IMG/VR virus record: IMGVR_UViG_3300048589_001057 | Location: 1-64,000 of that record | Length of the DNA stretch: 64,000 bases | Origin: a virus | Direction: 5' to 3' (one strand) | Part shown: piece by piece, positions 23,253 to 32,570 of the stretch | Numbering within the stretch: position 1 is the stretch's first letter | How the letters are laid out: each line of letters begins with the position of its first letter | Notes under the pieces: model-generated | Seen by the model: only the letters and a program-made list of their open reading frames with translations | What the model was told of the DNA's origin: nothing | Database searches by the model: none | Translations under genes and position numbers: made by a program

Positions 23253-23843
23253 ATGGCAGTACAAGTTGGCCAGAGTAAATACAAGGAAGGCGTAATAGGG
23301 GATTTCTATACCCGTAATATTACTGCTAACACCAAAATTGAATGGCTGGGTAATTGGGATAGGGTAGCTAGGATATTTAATGGGTTACCACAAGATATTA
23401 AGATTGTAACCCACCAAGCAATCCTAGAATACGCCAATAAGTACTACCATTCAGTAATCGGGGCTATTAATAACAATGGTGGTAGTGCTGTTAAATGGAA
23501 ACCTTATTCAAGGGGGTATGCTGCGGCAAAGAGAAAAAAAGGGTTACATGGGTTCCCATCCTTCTATAGACTAAAGGGAATGTTAGTGAAAGCTATAAAG
23601 GTTGAAACCCACGTACGGGGCCAGGTTAGAGTCACCATAAATAAAAACGCCCAGATGAGCAATTCTGATACTTCCCTTAATGCCTCTCAACTAATGAATA
23701 TCCTGGAACATGGTTCAGTATCTCGGGGTATTAGTAAGCGGCCTTTATTCGGGCCAGTATGGTCTAGTATGGGTGGGAATAAGGCCTTATCCAAGTTTGT
23801 ATCAGAACGTATAGGACGTAAAATCATAACTTACAGAAGCTAA
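23253..23843 (+). CDS. Tail completion / HK97-gp10-like protein, putative
   Basis: The 196-residue basic protein has an N-terminal helix region, the central segment YHSVIGAINNNGGSAVKWKP, and a C-terminal LEHGSVSRGISKRPLFGPVW then a helix. The ILEHG...RPLFGPVW pattern resembles the 'G-x-x-x-x-x-x-R-P-F-x-x-P' end of HK97 gp10 and Mu gpG-type virion morphogenesis proteins. These sit at the head-tail joint and help tail attachment. Spacing of two bases on both sides indicates tight translational coupling. Confidence 0.6.
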   Translation: MAVQVGQSKYKEGVIGDFYTRNITANTKIEWLGNWDRVARIFNGLPQDIKIVTHQAILEYANKYYHSVIGAINNNGGSAVKWKPYSRGYAAAKRKKGLHGFPSFYRLKGMLVKAIKVETHVRGQVRVTINKNAQMSNSDTSLNASQLMNILEHGSVSRGISKRPLFGPVWSSMGGNKALSKFVSERIGRKIITYRS

Positions 23844-23844
23844 G

Positions 23845-24540
23845 ATGTCAGACTTACCCCTTATTGATTTACAAGAGGTTATAGAAGTAACCATATTTAA
23901 AACTATCTTAGCTGAATTAGTGGATAAGGGTTATACTCCAGATATAACAGATATATCCACTTATCCAGATTCAGTTGCTGGACAAGCCGCATATAATGCT
24001 AGTAAAGCCAGTATCATAAGTACCAAGGGTTTTTGTGTGGATTTATTCAATATGAGTAACCCAGATTATAAAGGCTTAAAGGACTTACCCAGGATAGTTT
24101 TAATATTCGATGATCCTGTTCCAGGAGATATTGGGTTGGACCAAAAAATAGACTCAGCCCCATCAGGATTAAGCTTTTCTGTTAAACGCCCTCCAGAAAT
24201 TTTTGATCTCCCATTCTCAGTTTACCTAATCTCTAATAACTCAAAACAGAGAAGGGTTTTAATTGGTATACTAGCTAATTCCCTACCAACTAAGGGGTAC
24301 ATACCCATATATCCCAGGTACTCTTATAGGGGGTTTAATATATTCATTGACCAGCTTAATACTAGTACCATACCCTCAGCTATAGATGGATTAATGGAAA
24401 GAGCTTATGCCTATATAGTGAAGGACCTTTTACTGATAGAATATGAGAAAGCTTTTGATGATTTCGGTATTCTATCACAAATTACAGTTGACATGGAAAT
24501 CCAACAAAGGCTGACTTCCTTTCAAGTTAGAGATGCTTAG
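23845..24540 (+). CDS. Tail terminator / neck protein, putative
   Basis: The 231-residue protein starts one base after the HK97-gp10-like gene and ends 62 bases before the tail sheath gene. That is where myoviruses usually carry the tail terminator or sheath-completion protein. The sequence is alpha/beta with a central beta-strand repeat (LPFSVYLISNNSKQRRVLIG) and helix segments. No catalytic motif. Function is by position only; no gene is seen in the 62-base gap after it. Confidence 0.45.
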   Translation: MSDLPLIDLQEVIEVTIFKTILAELVDKGYTPDITDISTYPDSVAGQAAYNASKASIISTKGFCVDLFNMSNPDYKGLKDLPRIVLIFDDPVPGDIGLDQKIDSAPSGLSFSVKRPPEIFDLPFSVYLISNNSKQRRVLIGILANSLPTKGYIPIYPRYSYRGFNIFIDQLNTSTIPSAIDGLMERAYAYIVKDLLLIEYEKAFDDFGILSQITVDMEIQQRLTSFQVRDA

Positions 24541-24602
24541 AGTCCAATACTATCAGGCATATCACCACAAGATTAATTCTTATACAATAAAGATTAATAG
24601 AG

Positions 24603-26126
24603 ATGAACGTAACTAGCCAGATTAAATTCAACCTCCTAAATGAGGCTGTTGGTGTTTCTTCCCCTTCTCAAGGTATTATCTTCGTTGAAGGTCTTACTTT
24701 AAGGGGCCCAATAAATGATCCCTCAGAAATCATCACATCCCCCAAAAGATTCAGGGCTTTATTTGGGGATACAAATATAGCTTCTTTATTTCCAGTTATC
24801 TGTATGGGTATGCTGGAGAGAGGGGCTTATCTTAGGGTTAATCGCATAGCCACTGGTACTCCGGTTACCGCTACTGCCACTGCTTTTACAGACGGGGCAA
24901 TACCGGTATTTCAGATTTTGGCTAAATACCCTGGGGTTGACTACAATAATATAAAGGTTACTGTAGGTGATGCCACTAATGGGGATGCCAATTCCTTTAA
25001 CTTAACAGTTGAGCACTTGGTAGATACTACCATGGTAGAGAAATATGAGAATTTAAAAATTCCAGGAGTACCTACTGTGGCTGGTTCTGAGTACCTTAAG
25101 AAAGTAACCGCTAATTCATCTTTGGTTACTGTTGTATATTCAGACCTCTCCGCTCAAACTGCCCCTATCAGACCGGACAATGCTAATAAGACTTTAAGTA
25201 CTGGAAGTGATGGTAGTACCCCAGCAGTAGCAGATTATATTGGTACTAAAGCTTTACAAACTGGCTTTTATGCTTTTGATCCTTATGATGACTCATATGC
25301 TCTGGTATGCCCAGCAGTAAGTGAAGGGGATTTAGAGGGGTTAACCGCGGGGGGCGATAGCTATGCCGATAATCGCCAAGATCTAGTTTACTATGCTCAC
25401 TTAGGCTTGGATAATATCAGTACTACTGCTTTACTTGCAGAGAAGCCGGCTATCAACAATATGTATACAATGATTACTTCCGGGGGTTTATATCAAACTC
25501 ACCCAACTAGTGGTGAAGTTATTGAAATACCCGAGATTGGTTATGCCTTAGCAAGAATGGCTAAAGTTCATCGGGAATATGGTGAATGGTATTCATTCTT
25601 CGGCCCATCTCTTGGGGATATTTCCGGTACCTTGGGAGCCGTCAATAACTTCGGTAGTTCCGCCCTGCTTGCAGACTTAAACCTACTGGCTCAACGCCAA
25701 ATCAATATGATGGTTACCCGGAATGGGTTAACCTATCTAGCTGATGCTTATACATCTGAAGTGGATGAAAGCCCAGTTAACCATGTTTCAATAGTTAACC
25801 TGATCCTGTTTATTAAGAAATCCCTAAAGCCAACATTGGAAAGGTTCATTGGTTTACCTTTAGATTTTACTCTAATCCAGTCAATATTCTATACTGTAAA
25901 ACCCCTATTTGATTCTTTGGTAGCCGGTAGAGCATTATTCGACTATGCCTGGGAGGGTGACCAATATGCTAGTTCCTTAAGTGATTTACAGGTAAACGAT
26001 CCCATAGATTTTGGTATGGGTAGGTACAAGGTTAACCTAAGGATTATCCCAATTTCTCCTTTGAAAGAAATCACCATCAATATTATCCTCACATCTGCTG
26101 GGGTAGAGTTAACTACTAATAATTAA
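24603..26126 (+). CDS. Tail sheath protein
   Basis: The 507-residue protein begins with the sheath pattern SPSQGIIFVEGLTLRGP then PSEIITSPKRFRALFGD, typical of FI-like sheath proteins (a tail-handshake N-terminus with G-x-x-x-x-G-P-x-N-x-P). The C-terminal third (VNHVSIVNLILFIKKSLK, then a beta end with IPISPLKEITINIIL) matches the conserved core and the C-terminal strand that links neighbouring subunits. It forms the contractile sheath around the tube, which establishes the myovirus morphology. It is followed four bases later by the tube gene. Confidence 0.9.
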   Translation: MNVTSQIKFNLLNEAVGVSSPSQGIIFVEGLTLRGPINDPSEIITSPKRFRALFGDTNIASLFPVICMGMLERGAYLRVNRIATGTPVTATATAFTDGAIPVFQILAKYPGVDYNNIKVTVGDATNGDANSFNLTVEHLVDTTMVEKYENLKIPGVPTVAGSEYLKKVTANSSLVTVVYSDLSAQTAPIRPDNANKTLSTGSDGSTPAVADYIGTKALQTGFYAFDPYDDSYALVCPAVSEGDLEGLTAGGDSYADNRQDLVYYAHLGLDNISTTALLAEKPAINNMYTMITSGGLYQTHPTSGEVIEIPEIGYALARMAKVHREYGEWYSFFGPSLGDISGTLGAVNNFGSSALLADLNLLAQRQINMMVTRNGLTYLADAYTSEVDESPVNHVSIVNLILFIKKSLKPTLERFIGLPLDFTLIQSIFYTVKPLFDSLVAGRALFDYAWEGDQYASSLSDLQVNDPIDFGMGRYKVNLRIIPISPLKEITINIILTSAGVELTTNN

Positions 26127-26130
26127 AAAA

Positions 26131-26601
26131 ATGGCAAAGATATCAAATCCCCGGAAGGGCTTTAATTTCAGCATTTCTTTTCCCCAACTATATATCAATC
26201 CTTTCCTGTTTCAACAGGTAGACTTACCGGATTCTGAAGTTGAGGTAGTAGAACATGCCGATAGCAATTTCGATGTAAAAACTGGTGGCCGTAGGAAAAT
26301 TGGCAATATCACTTTGGAAAAGCTCCTAACAACTAATCGTGGGAGCGAGGGTAATTATTTTTGGGATTGGCATGATTCCATTGCTAATGCCCATCTAGGA
26401 GGTGGTCTACCACCAATAGAATATTGGAGAACCATGATAGTCGAGGAATTGGCTGAAGATGGAGTAACCCCAATCGCCAGGTGGGTATGCGAGAATGTAT
26501 GGCCACACAAGATAGATGGCCAAAGCCATGCCCGTAAGAGTTCAGATAATACAATTGAAAAAATCGAGATGTCAGTGGAGAAAGTAAGTAAAATATATTA
26601 A
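26131..26601 (+). CDS. Tail tube protein
   Basis: The 156-residue protein contains NFSISFPQLYINPFLFQQVD, then VEVVEHADSNFDVKTGGRRK, IGNITLEKLL and a C-terminal KIDGQSHARKSSDNTIEKIE followed by a hydrophobic strand. This is the usual layout of gp19-like tube proteins (N-terminal strand, loop with H/G, ITL-x-R strand, C-terminal strand pair). It polymerises as the inner rigid tube of the contractile tail. It is placed correctly between sheath and chaperone genes and is followed by a hairpin terminator. Confidence 0.85.
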   Translation: MAKISNPRKGFNFSISFPQLYINPFLFQQVDLPDSEVEVVEHADSNFDVKTGGRRKIGNITLEKLLTTNRGSEGNYFWDWHDSIANAHLGGGLPPIEYWRTMIVEELAEDGVTPIARWVCENVWPHKIDGQSHARKSSDNTIEKIEMSVEKVSKIY

Positions 26602-26623
26602 TCCACACTACTTCTTAAATGCC

Positions 26624-26661
26624 GGGGAACTATTAATAATAAAAGTAGTTCCCCTTATTTA
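26624..26661 (+). terminator. Hairpin terminator with the leader motif inside
   Basis: GGGGAACTA (26624-26632) and TAGTTCCCC (26646-26654) are exact 9-bp arms followed by TTATTT. The loop region carries the motif ACTATTAATAATAAA (26629-26643), so terminator and motif overlap between the tube and chaperone genes. Confidence 0.7.
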
Positions 26662-26681
26662 TTTACCCTAACCCCAAAACA

Positions 26682-27476
26682 ATGGAACAGTCAATTTTAG
26701 TAGAATTGGTTAAGCAGTATGGCCAAGTAAAAGACATGATACTACCTTCAGGTATTGAGGTAGTTATCCGTGAACAAAATGGTGAGGATGAATCCTTACT
26801 ATCTAACGTGGCTTTAAGTAAAAGCAGTGACTCCCTGAATTCATTCATCAGAGCCATGATAGTTTACCTTCCTACAGCAGTTAATCCTAATAGCCCTACC
26901 CTAGATGAGATAATGGTACGGCCATTGAATGATAAGTATTTCATCTTAATAGCCTCCAGGATTTTCTCTCTCGGGTCAACCCTCGAGTTCAATTACTCTT
27001 GGGGAAAAGACACTGAGCCAGTAGCTTATAAAGAAGACCTTGAACAATACATCTGGGATTATTCTAAGCCATTACCCAAACTGGGTGAGCCTGATTATTT
27101 TGAACAACGTATACCAAAATACGAATCCATTGACTCACATCACATGTTAACCCTGTCTAGTGGTAAGGTAGTTAGGTACAAACCCCTTGATTCTTATGGG
27201 GAGAAATACCTTCTAAAACTACCTGATACAGAAAAACACATAAATCAAAAAGTCCTTGCCAGGGGATTGGAAATAAAGGTAAATGGTGAATTCACTCCAG
27301 TGGAATCCTTCGCTAATTTCAAATCCCGGGAGATGGCGGAAATCAGGGATCATATTGATAAGCATGACCCAGAATTTGCTGGTTTAACTGAATTAGAAAA
27401 CCCCTATAATGCTGGGGAAATCGAGGTAATATCCATTATCCAGATACAGGATTTTTTCTTTCCACGGGGGATGTAG
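26682..27476 (+). CDS. Tail assembly chaperone, short (0-frame) product
   Basis: The 264-residue protein lies between tube and tape-measure genes, the invariable position of tail assembly chaperones in long-tailed phages. It begins SILVELVKQYGQVKDMILPS and has an alpha/beta first domain and a helical second domain. The end of the frame (IQIQDFFFPRGM) is encoded over a slippery run of T (27452-27458). The downstream -1 frame is open for 51 codons up to 27613, two bases before the tape-measure start. The two products (short, and frameshifted long) coat the tape measure during tail assembly. Confidence 0.8.
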   Translation: MEQSILVELVKQYGQVKDMILPSGIEVVIREQNGEDESLLSNVALSKSSDSLNSFIRAMIVYLPTAVNPNSPTLDEIMVRPLNDKYFILIASRIFSLGSTLEFNYSWGKDTEPVAYKEDLEQYIWDYSKPLPKLGEPDYFEQRIPKYESIDSHHMLTLSSGKVVRYKPLDSYGEKYLLKLPDTEKHINQKVLARGLEIKVNGEFTPVESFANFKSREMAEIRDHIDKHDPEFAGLTELENPYNAGEIEVISIIQIQDFFFPRGM

Positions 27477-27613
27477 AATGGGAGTTTTTCTTTTTATCCC
27501 AATTCAATATGCACATTCCTCTAAAAGAGTTAAGGTTACTCCCTCTCTCTACCAGAAAAAAACTTCTAGGCTGGGCTAAAATAGAGAATGAGAAGTACAA
27601 AAAACTCCTTTAA
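27452..27613 (+). other. Programmed -1 frameshift extension of the tail chaperone
   Basis: The heptamer T TTT TTC (27452-27458) is in the correct phase for -1 slippage. After the slip, the frame reads LSTGDVEWEFFFLSQFNM and continues without a stop to TAA at 27611-27613, ending ENEKYKKLL. This explains the otherwise empty 139-base gap before the tape measure gene. The longer product would be about 310 residues. Frameshifting at this locus is conserved in lambda (G-GT), P2 and many others. Confidence 0.8.
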
Positions 27614-27615
27614 CT

Positions 27616-29643
27616 ATGCTCCTATATAACAGTTCCAACTTAAATCTTGGCCTCCGGATTTCCCTGATAGATAACTTCTCAGGTCCGGCTGCCAGGATTA
27701 GTGGAGCCTTCAAAAATCTCAAGAATGAGAAAAGCCTGTTCGAAGCTAATGCTAGAGCAGGCAGAGATATGTATAGGAGTTTGGCTATGGCTGGTACTGC
27801 CGCTACATTAGGTATGGGTGCTGCCTATAATAGAGGAGCTAAATTTGAATACATCATCCGTGGAGTTTCCGCTGCTGCTGAGGCTACTTCAGAGGAATTT
27901 GAGCAATTAAAAAAGACAGCTAATGCCTTGGGTGGTACTACAATGTTTACCCCCACAGAGGTTGGTACTGCTATGGAAATGCTGGCTAAAGCTGGCTATA
28001 CTGCTAACCAAGTATTAAGTGCAACCTCCCCCATAGTTAACTTGGCTGGGGCCGCTATGGAAGATATCGGGCTATCAGCTGATATCGCGGTAAGCACCAT
28101 GTACCAGTTTGGTATGGAAGCTTCCAACATGACCTACATTACTGACTTGCTAACCCAAGCTGCCTTGAAATCTAATGTGGGTCTTAAGGACTTGGGGGAA
28201 TCCTTAAAGTACGCTTCAGCCACAGCTGTTGACCTTGGTCAAGATTTACCAACCGTATTGTCACTGATCATGACTTTGGGTAATGCCGGTATGAAAGGTT
28301 CTATGGCTGGGGTGGGGATTGAAAATATGTATAGGTATATGGCTTTAGGTTTGGGCCAGTTCCGTAAACTGGGTAGATCAGAAGCCTGGGAGAAAGCTGG
28401 CCTAGATCCCACCAAGTTAGTAGATGCCAAGGGGAACTTAGTACCCATAATCAATATCCTAGAACAATTATCCAATGCTCTTTCAAAGTTTGGGGACGTT
28501 GACCAGCAAAATTTATTATTCCAGATATTTGGAGTAAGGGGAAAAAGACCCCCATCAAAGTTCATCCAAGACCTTAGCCAAATACGCGGCCATATGAACT
28601 CTTTAGAGATGGCTGGAGGTAAAGCTGCTAATATGATGAAATTCATGATGGAGGGACCCCGGGGAGAATGGCTAAAACTACTTGCTGCCATGGAGTCTAT
28701 GGCTAATGCCTTCGCTGAAGCCCTCGCTCCAGTTGTAATACCCATAATGTGGGGGCTTAACAAGATATTTACTGGTATATCTTGGTTTATGAACTCCATA
28801 GTAGGTTCAGGTATAACCCGCATATTGGCAGTTGGTATAGTACTTAAAACCGTAGTATGGGGAGTTAAATCCGCTATCTTTGGAGTTAGTCTAGCCTTAT
28901 CTAGTTTGGGGGGTACTCTCCTGGGGATTAAAACCGCATGGGTAACTTCCATGGCTCAGATGAAGGCGGCTACTGCCCAGCTTGCTGGAGCCACAGCTAT
29001 AACCGGTGCAGGGGGGGCAATAATGGGATATGGTAGAAGAGTAACTAATCCTAATATACGCCAAACTTCCAATGGTAGATTCTATCAGGTATTCCCAGGT
29101 ACTGGTAGGGGTGCTAGATTCATTAGTACCGCTGAAGCTACTCGCCTAAAAACCGGTAAGAATGCCCTTTTAAGAACCATGTTCTCAGGAGCTGGCTTGG
29201 CTAGTATGGGCCGTGGTGTTATGGCTTTCCTCGGTGGCCCCGTTGGAATGGGCATTATGGGGATAAGCTTAGTATTGCCTTTAATCTTACGTGGCTTAAA
29301 TAAAAATACCGAGGCTACAGAAGAATCCAACCAAGTTATCCAGGATGGTGCTAGGGAAAGTAGAAAATTAATTAGTATGATGGCTAATGAATTTTCTGGC
29401 TTAAAAAATACATATATAAGACAACTATATAATTCTTCAGGGTATGGCTCAGACAACACTGACTTCATATTAGCTAGAAGGTTAAATGAATATAAACAAT
29501 CCCCCAATTTATTTGGTAAGAGGGAATTCTATGATTACAGTAACCCAGATAGGATTGATATATACCTTGATGGTAATCTGACAAAAACCATAGAGAGGAA
29601 AATTAATCGGAACATTAATACCCAACTAAACATAGGTCTATAA
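27616..29643 (+). CDS. Tail tape measure protein
   Basis: The 675-residue, alanine- and glycine-rich protein has the PhageMin_Tail/TP901-type core at about residues 75-260 (FEYIIRGVSAAAEATSEEFE, LGGTTMFTPTEVGTAMEMLA, ILSTM-like VSTMYQFGM, VGLKDLGESLKYASATAVDL). Hydrophobic segments around 365-440 and 540-560 could insert into the host membrane at injection. Tape measure length sets tail length; at about 0.15 nm per residue this predicts a tail near 100 nm. It directly follows the frameshifted chaperone, as expected. The start at 27616 is fixed by the end of the frameshift product. Confidence 0.9.
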   Translation: MLLYNSSNLNLGLRISLIDNFSGPAARISGAFKNLKNEKSLFEANARAGRDMYRSLAMAGTAATLGMGAAYNRGAKFEYIIRGVSAAAEATSEEFEQLKKTANALGGTTMFTPTEVGTAMEMLAKAGYTANQVLSATSPIVNLAGAAMEDIGLSADIAVSTMYQFGMEASNMTYITDLLTQAALKSNVGLKDLGESLKYASATAVDLGQDLPTVLSLIMTLGNAGMKGSMAGVGIENMYRYMALGLGQFRKLGRSEAWEKAGLDPTKLVDAKGNLVPIINILEQLSNALSKFGDVDQQNLLFQIFGVRGKRPPSKFIQDLSQIRGHMNSLEMAGGKAANMMKFMMEGPRGEWLKLLAAMESMANAFAEALAPVVIPIMWGLNKIFTGISWFMNSIVGSGITRILAVGIVLKTVVWGVKSAIFGVSLALSSLGGTLLGIKTAWVTSMAQMKAATAQLAGATAITGAGGAIMGYGRRVTNPNIRQTSNGRFYQVFPGTGRGARFISTAEATRLKTGKNALLRTMFSGAGLASMGRGVMAFLGGPVGMGIMGISLVLPLILRGLNKNTEATEESNQVIQDGARESRKLISMMANEFSGLKNTYIRQLYNSSGYGSDNTDFILARRLNEYKQSPNLFGKREFYDYSNPDRIDIYLDGNLTKTIERKINRNINTQLNIGL

Positions 29644-30344
29644 TGGCTACCTACAATCTCCAAGACTTACTTCCAAAAGGTTTGTTATTAACTAACCGGA
29701 TAATAGCTGAAGCCAGACCTGGTACGTTAACTCATGATACAAACTCATCTGAGTTTACTAAAAAAATTAAAGCCAACCGCGAAGCTGGGTCAGTTTTAGC
29801 CTGGGAAAAAGAAACCCCAAAATCAGCCGTAGACTCCATTATTTTAGTGGACATGGATTTTGTAAAGGATGATAATAGGCATGGTAGATATTATGACACT
29901 TTAACCATCCCTACTATCCCCCGGGAAATCTCCTATGACCCTATGCCGAGCTGGTCTACAATAGCCTCTATAGGTAGGAATGCCCCTTTTTACAATTACT
30001 CTGGGTCAGAAGATACCCTCACCTTCGAGATCGATTGGTTCTCAAAAGCTGATGATCGTTCATACGTACTCTATGCCTGTAGATGGGTAGAAGCTCTTAC
30101 TAAAGCCAATGGCTACAATGGAGACCCACATAGGCTAAAACTCATATGGGGTAAAGATGCCCTACTATTTAAAGATGTGGTATGGGTAGTTCATAAAGCC
30201 AGCTACAGACTATCCCAGTTCCATAAGGGCAAGTCCATGCTACCCCAGCAGGCTTACCAAGAAATAATTTTAAAGAAGGTATTGGATAAAAACTCAACAG
30301 ATGAGGATATATTCGGAACTTCCTTTAACTACCGCAACTTATGA
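29643..30344 (+). CDS. Baseplate / CIS-tube-like protein upstream of LysM
   Basis: The 233-residue protein contains IPREISYDPMPSWSTIASIG, then RNAPFYNYSGSEDTLTFEID. This is similar to the core of proteins that precede a LysM tail gene in contractile systems (CIS tube/Afp7-like proteins, T4 gp53 neighbourhood). It probably links the tube to the baseplate hub. Its first base is shared with the tape-measure stop, and its end overlaps the LysM gene by four bases, so the three are translationally coupled. Confidence 0.6.
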   Translation: MATYNLQDLLPKGLLLTNRIIAEARPGTLTHDTNSSEFTKKIKANREAGSVLAWEKETPKSAVDSIILVDMDFVKDDNRHGRYYDTLTIPTIPREISYDPMPSWSTIASIGRNAPFYNYSGSEDTLTFEIDWFSKADDRSYVLYACRWVEALTKANGYNGDPHRLKLIWGKDALLFKDVVWVVHKASYRLSQFHKGKSMLPQQAYQEIILKKVLDKNSTDEDIFGTSFNYRNL

Positions 30345-30592
30345 CAGAACTTTATAAAGACCTATATATCTGGGAATTCTCAGACGGTTCAAAGATGGCC
30401 CTTGAGGCTAACTCTATTGTTGTGGGTAGCCCATTAACCCATGTTGCTAGTAAGTGGGATACTCTATGGGGTATATCCTTTAGATACTACGGAACTCATA
30501 AGTTATGGTTTGTTATAGCAGAGGCTAATGACCTGATTGACCCTTTTCAGGACCTCAGTAATATGAACCTAATCATACCTAACAATGGCTAA
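30341..30592 (+). CDS. LysM-type baseplate protein (gpX-like, 83 aa)
   Basis: Residues 35-82 form a single LysM-like module: THVASKWDTLWGISFRYYG then THKLWFVIAEANDL and NLIIPN. This is the usual T-x-x-x-x-D-T-L-x-x-I-A-x-x-x-Y...W-x-x-I-x-x-A-N...L-x-I-P pattern. LysM/gpX proteins sit at the tube-baseplate junction of contractile tails and bind the hub. The gene overlaps both neighbours (4 and 8 bases). Confidence 0.8.
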   Translation: MTELYKDLYIWEFSDGSKMALEANSIVVGSPLTHVASKWDTLWGISFRYYGTHKLWFVIAEANDLIDPFQDLSNMNLIIPNNG

Positions 30593-32570
30593 TATAGTAT
30601 CTCCTGAAAAACCCTTATTCCCTGGGTATGGGACTCCATTTTTAAGTATCTACGACCGAGATAAAAAGCTCATCTTGGATAAGATCACCCTAGATGATGG
30701 AACTGATAGGCCTTTGGCTTTATCAGATTTTTCATATACCTTTAATGAGACTGAAGATGATATGGGGAGTATTACCCTTCATAGTGATTCCCCAGCCTTC
30801 ATGGATAACTTCAGATTTAGGCATAAAGGTGTTCTGTATATCCAATGGGGTTGGTTGAATGGTGATAAAAGGCCTTTACTTAGGGTACTGATACGTAATT
30901 TCAAGGAGACCTATAATAGTAGTGGGTATTCTTTAAACCTGTCTATATCGGATAATTATGCCCCAGCCAAAAACTCAAAATCCCCAACTCGGGCAAAACT
31001 TGAACAAACCCTGTCTGCATTAACTGGTATATTGAAAGATCCTAGCAAAGAGATCGAAATTGAGAGGTTCCTAAACCCTCTAACAGGGGCTAACATGGAT
31101 TCAATAAGCTTGCCATTAAATACAGATATCCTAGAAATTGACAAGCCGGATTCAACAGCTTGGAAAATAGACTTTAGTATCCCACCCCCTAAAGAAAAAA
31201 CCGGGCTTTTGGATGATGCTACTCTTCGTTTCTTTGAAAGCTTGGGGTATGCTCCGGGGACAGTACCCGAAGGTTATGATGTTGAGAATAAGCAATGGAA
31301 AGAAGGTGAGGAGCCTAAAAGTAAAGATCAGGGTACTGTATACACTGGTACTAATATGAACAACCTAACCCAGGACTTCATTGATAAGACCTCGGAAGAA
31401 CCCACAGTAGTTAGTGGTAGTGATGGGGAAGTTAAGATATTCAAACGTAGGAGAGTTTCATTGTTCCCTCCAATAACAGAATATACCTTTAGGGGGGGTG
31501 ATGGTAGGTTACTGGAATTCAACTATGATTCAGATGCCACTTATGATGATGATGATAGTGTTCTACGTACTCTTAGTGTTAATCCTGAAACAGGGGCAGT
31601 ACAAGTAACAGACTATGCCAATTCGGTTAGACGTATAGCTGATGCCTATGACCCATTTCAATATGAGGGATTAAAATTCGATGCCAAAGCTTATGAGGCT
31701 GCCATGGAACTAGCTTTAAATGGAAGACCCATAAATGAACTAGGTATTGATAGACAGGCTCCTGTAACCGACGCCATATCAAAACCCATGTTAATCCAGT
31801 GGGGTACCACAGAGAATGCCTCTGGGGGGATAAACGTTGCCCGGGATAATACCGCTGTGGTAACTCAATTCCGTTCAGTACCCCTTAGTCAAACAGCAGA
31901 GGCAATTGATATAATAGAAAATGAACTAAAGAACCTCAAAGCTGAGGACGCCTTTAGGACCAGAGCTACAGCTAAGACCTTGGGTGATCCCTCTATATCC
32001 AATGGTGTTAATATCCTCATCAAGGGTTTATCCAAAGCCAGGCAAGGCACTTACCATATCACCTCTTGTACCCATACAATTGGGAGTTCAGGTTATACTA
32101 ATTCCTATGAGATGTATAAAGTAAGTGATATCCCTAGTTCAGTGGATGTCATCAAATCTGGTAAAACCTCTACAGAGATAAACAAGGAAATATCTGATAA
32201 AGATAACACCCTGAAGAGCCAAGCTAGGTATCAATCCCTAATGGAAAGCCAGGGTTATATTCCAATATACGAGATAGTTAATACTGACTACTACGAGGAA
32301 ATGAATAAGTTAGATAAGGATTGGGTTACCAAAGTAGGCTATACTGATTATGAGATTATCTATGATATCCCCAATTTCAAAGGTACAGGGGAAAAACTCG
32401 TGGGGGCAAGAATGGTTATAAGAGTGCCTAATAATCCCACTTCTCTTACCCATGGTAAAACCCTGGATAGCATATTGGGTTTTGATGATCTCTATAGGGT
32501 TATAGGTGCCCGAGCTTTAAATGCCACAGTAATCAAAACTAAAACCATAAAAGGTAACAACGTATTATAA
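30585..32570 (+). CDS. Baseplate hub protein (gpD/gp27-like)
   Basis: The 661-residue protein begins with beta-rich hub domains: LSDFSYTFNETEDDMGSITL, then FRHKGVLYIQWGWLNGDKRP. A central acidic linker (residues 205-250) and a region around 280-320 with RRRVSLFPPITEYTF follow. Near residues 460-505 KTLGDPSISNGVNILIKGL and RQGTYHITSCTHTIGSSGYT match the 'G-x-P-x-l-x-x-G-x-x-i-x-i-x-G...G-x-y-x-V-x-x-v-x-H-x-i' pattern of phage late-control D/hub proteins. It would form the central hub on which the spike sits. The extra 130 residues at the C-terminus are unassigned. Confidence 0.75.
   Translation: MANIVSPEKPLFPGYGTPFLSIYDRDKKLILDKITLDDGTDRPLALSDFSYTFNETEDDMGSITLHSDSPAFMDNFRFRHKGVLYIQWGWLNGDKRPLLRVLIRNFKETYNSSGYSLNLSISDNYAPAKNSKSPTRAKLEQTLSALTGILKDPSKEIEIERFLNPLTGANMDSISLPLNTDILEIDKPDSTAWKIDFSIPPPKEKTGLLDDATLRFFESLGYAPGTVPEGYDVENKQWKEGEEPKSKDQGTVYTGTNMNNLTQDFIDKTSEEPTVVSGSDGEVKIFKRRRVSLFPPITEYTFRGGDGRLLEFNYDSDATYDDDDSVLRTLSVNPETGAVQVTDYANSVRRIADAYDPFQYEGLKFDAKAYEAAMELALNGRPINELGIDRQAPVTDAISKPMLIQWGTTENASGGINVARDNTAVVTQFRSVPLSQTAEAIDIIENELKNLKAEDAFRTRATAKTLGDPSISNGVNILIKGLSKARQGTYHITSCTHTIGSSGYTNSYEMYKVSDIPSSVDVIKSGKTSTEINKEISDKDNTLKSQARYQSLMESQGYIPIYEIVNTDYYEEMNKLDKDWVTKVGYTDYEIIYDIPNFKGTGEKLVGARMVIRVPNNPTSLTHGKTLDSILGFDDLYRVIGARALNATVIKTKTIKGNNVL

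Noticed and set aside
28239-28952. 237-residue antisense frame in the tape-measure gene
   Set aside because: The sense strand has a clear tape-measure protein; the antisense product has no motif and lies in an alanine/glycine-rich coding region that often leaves open antisense frames.
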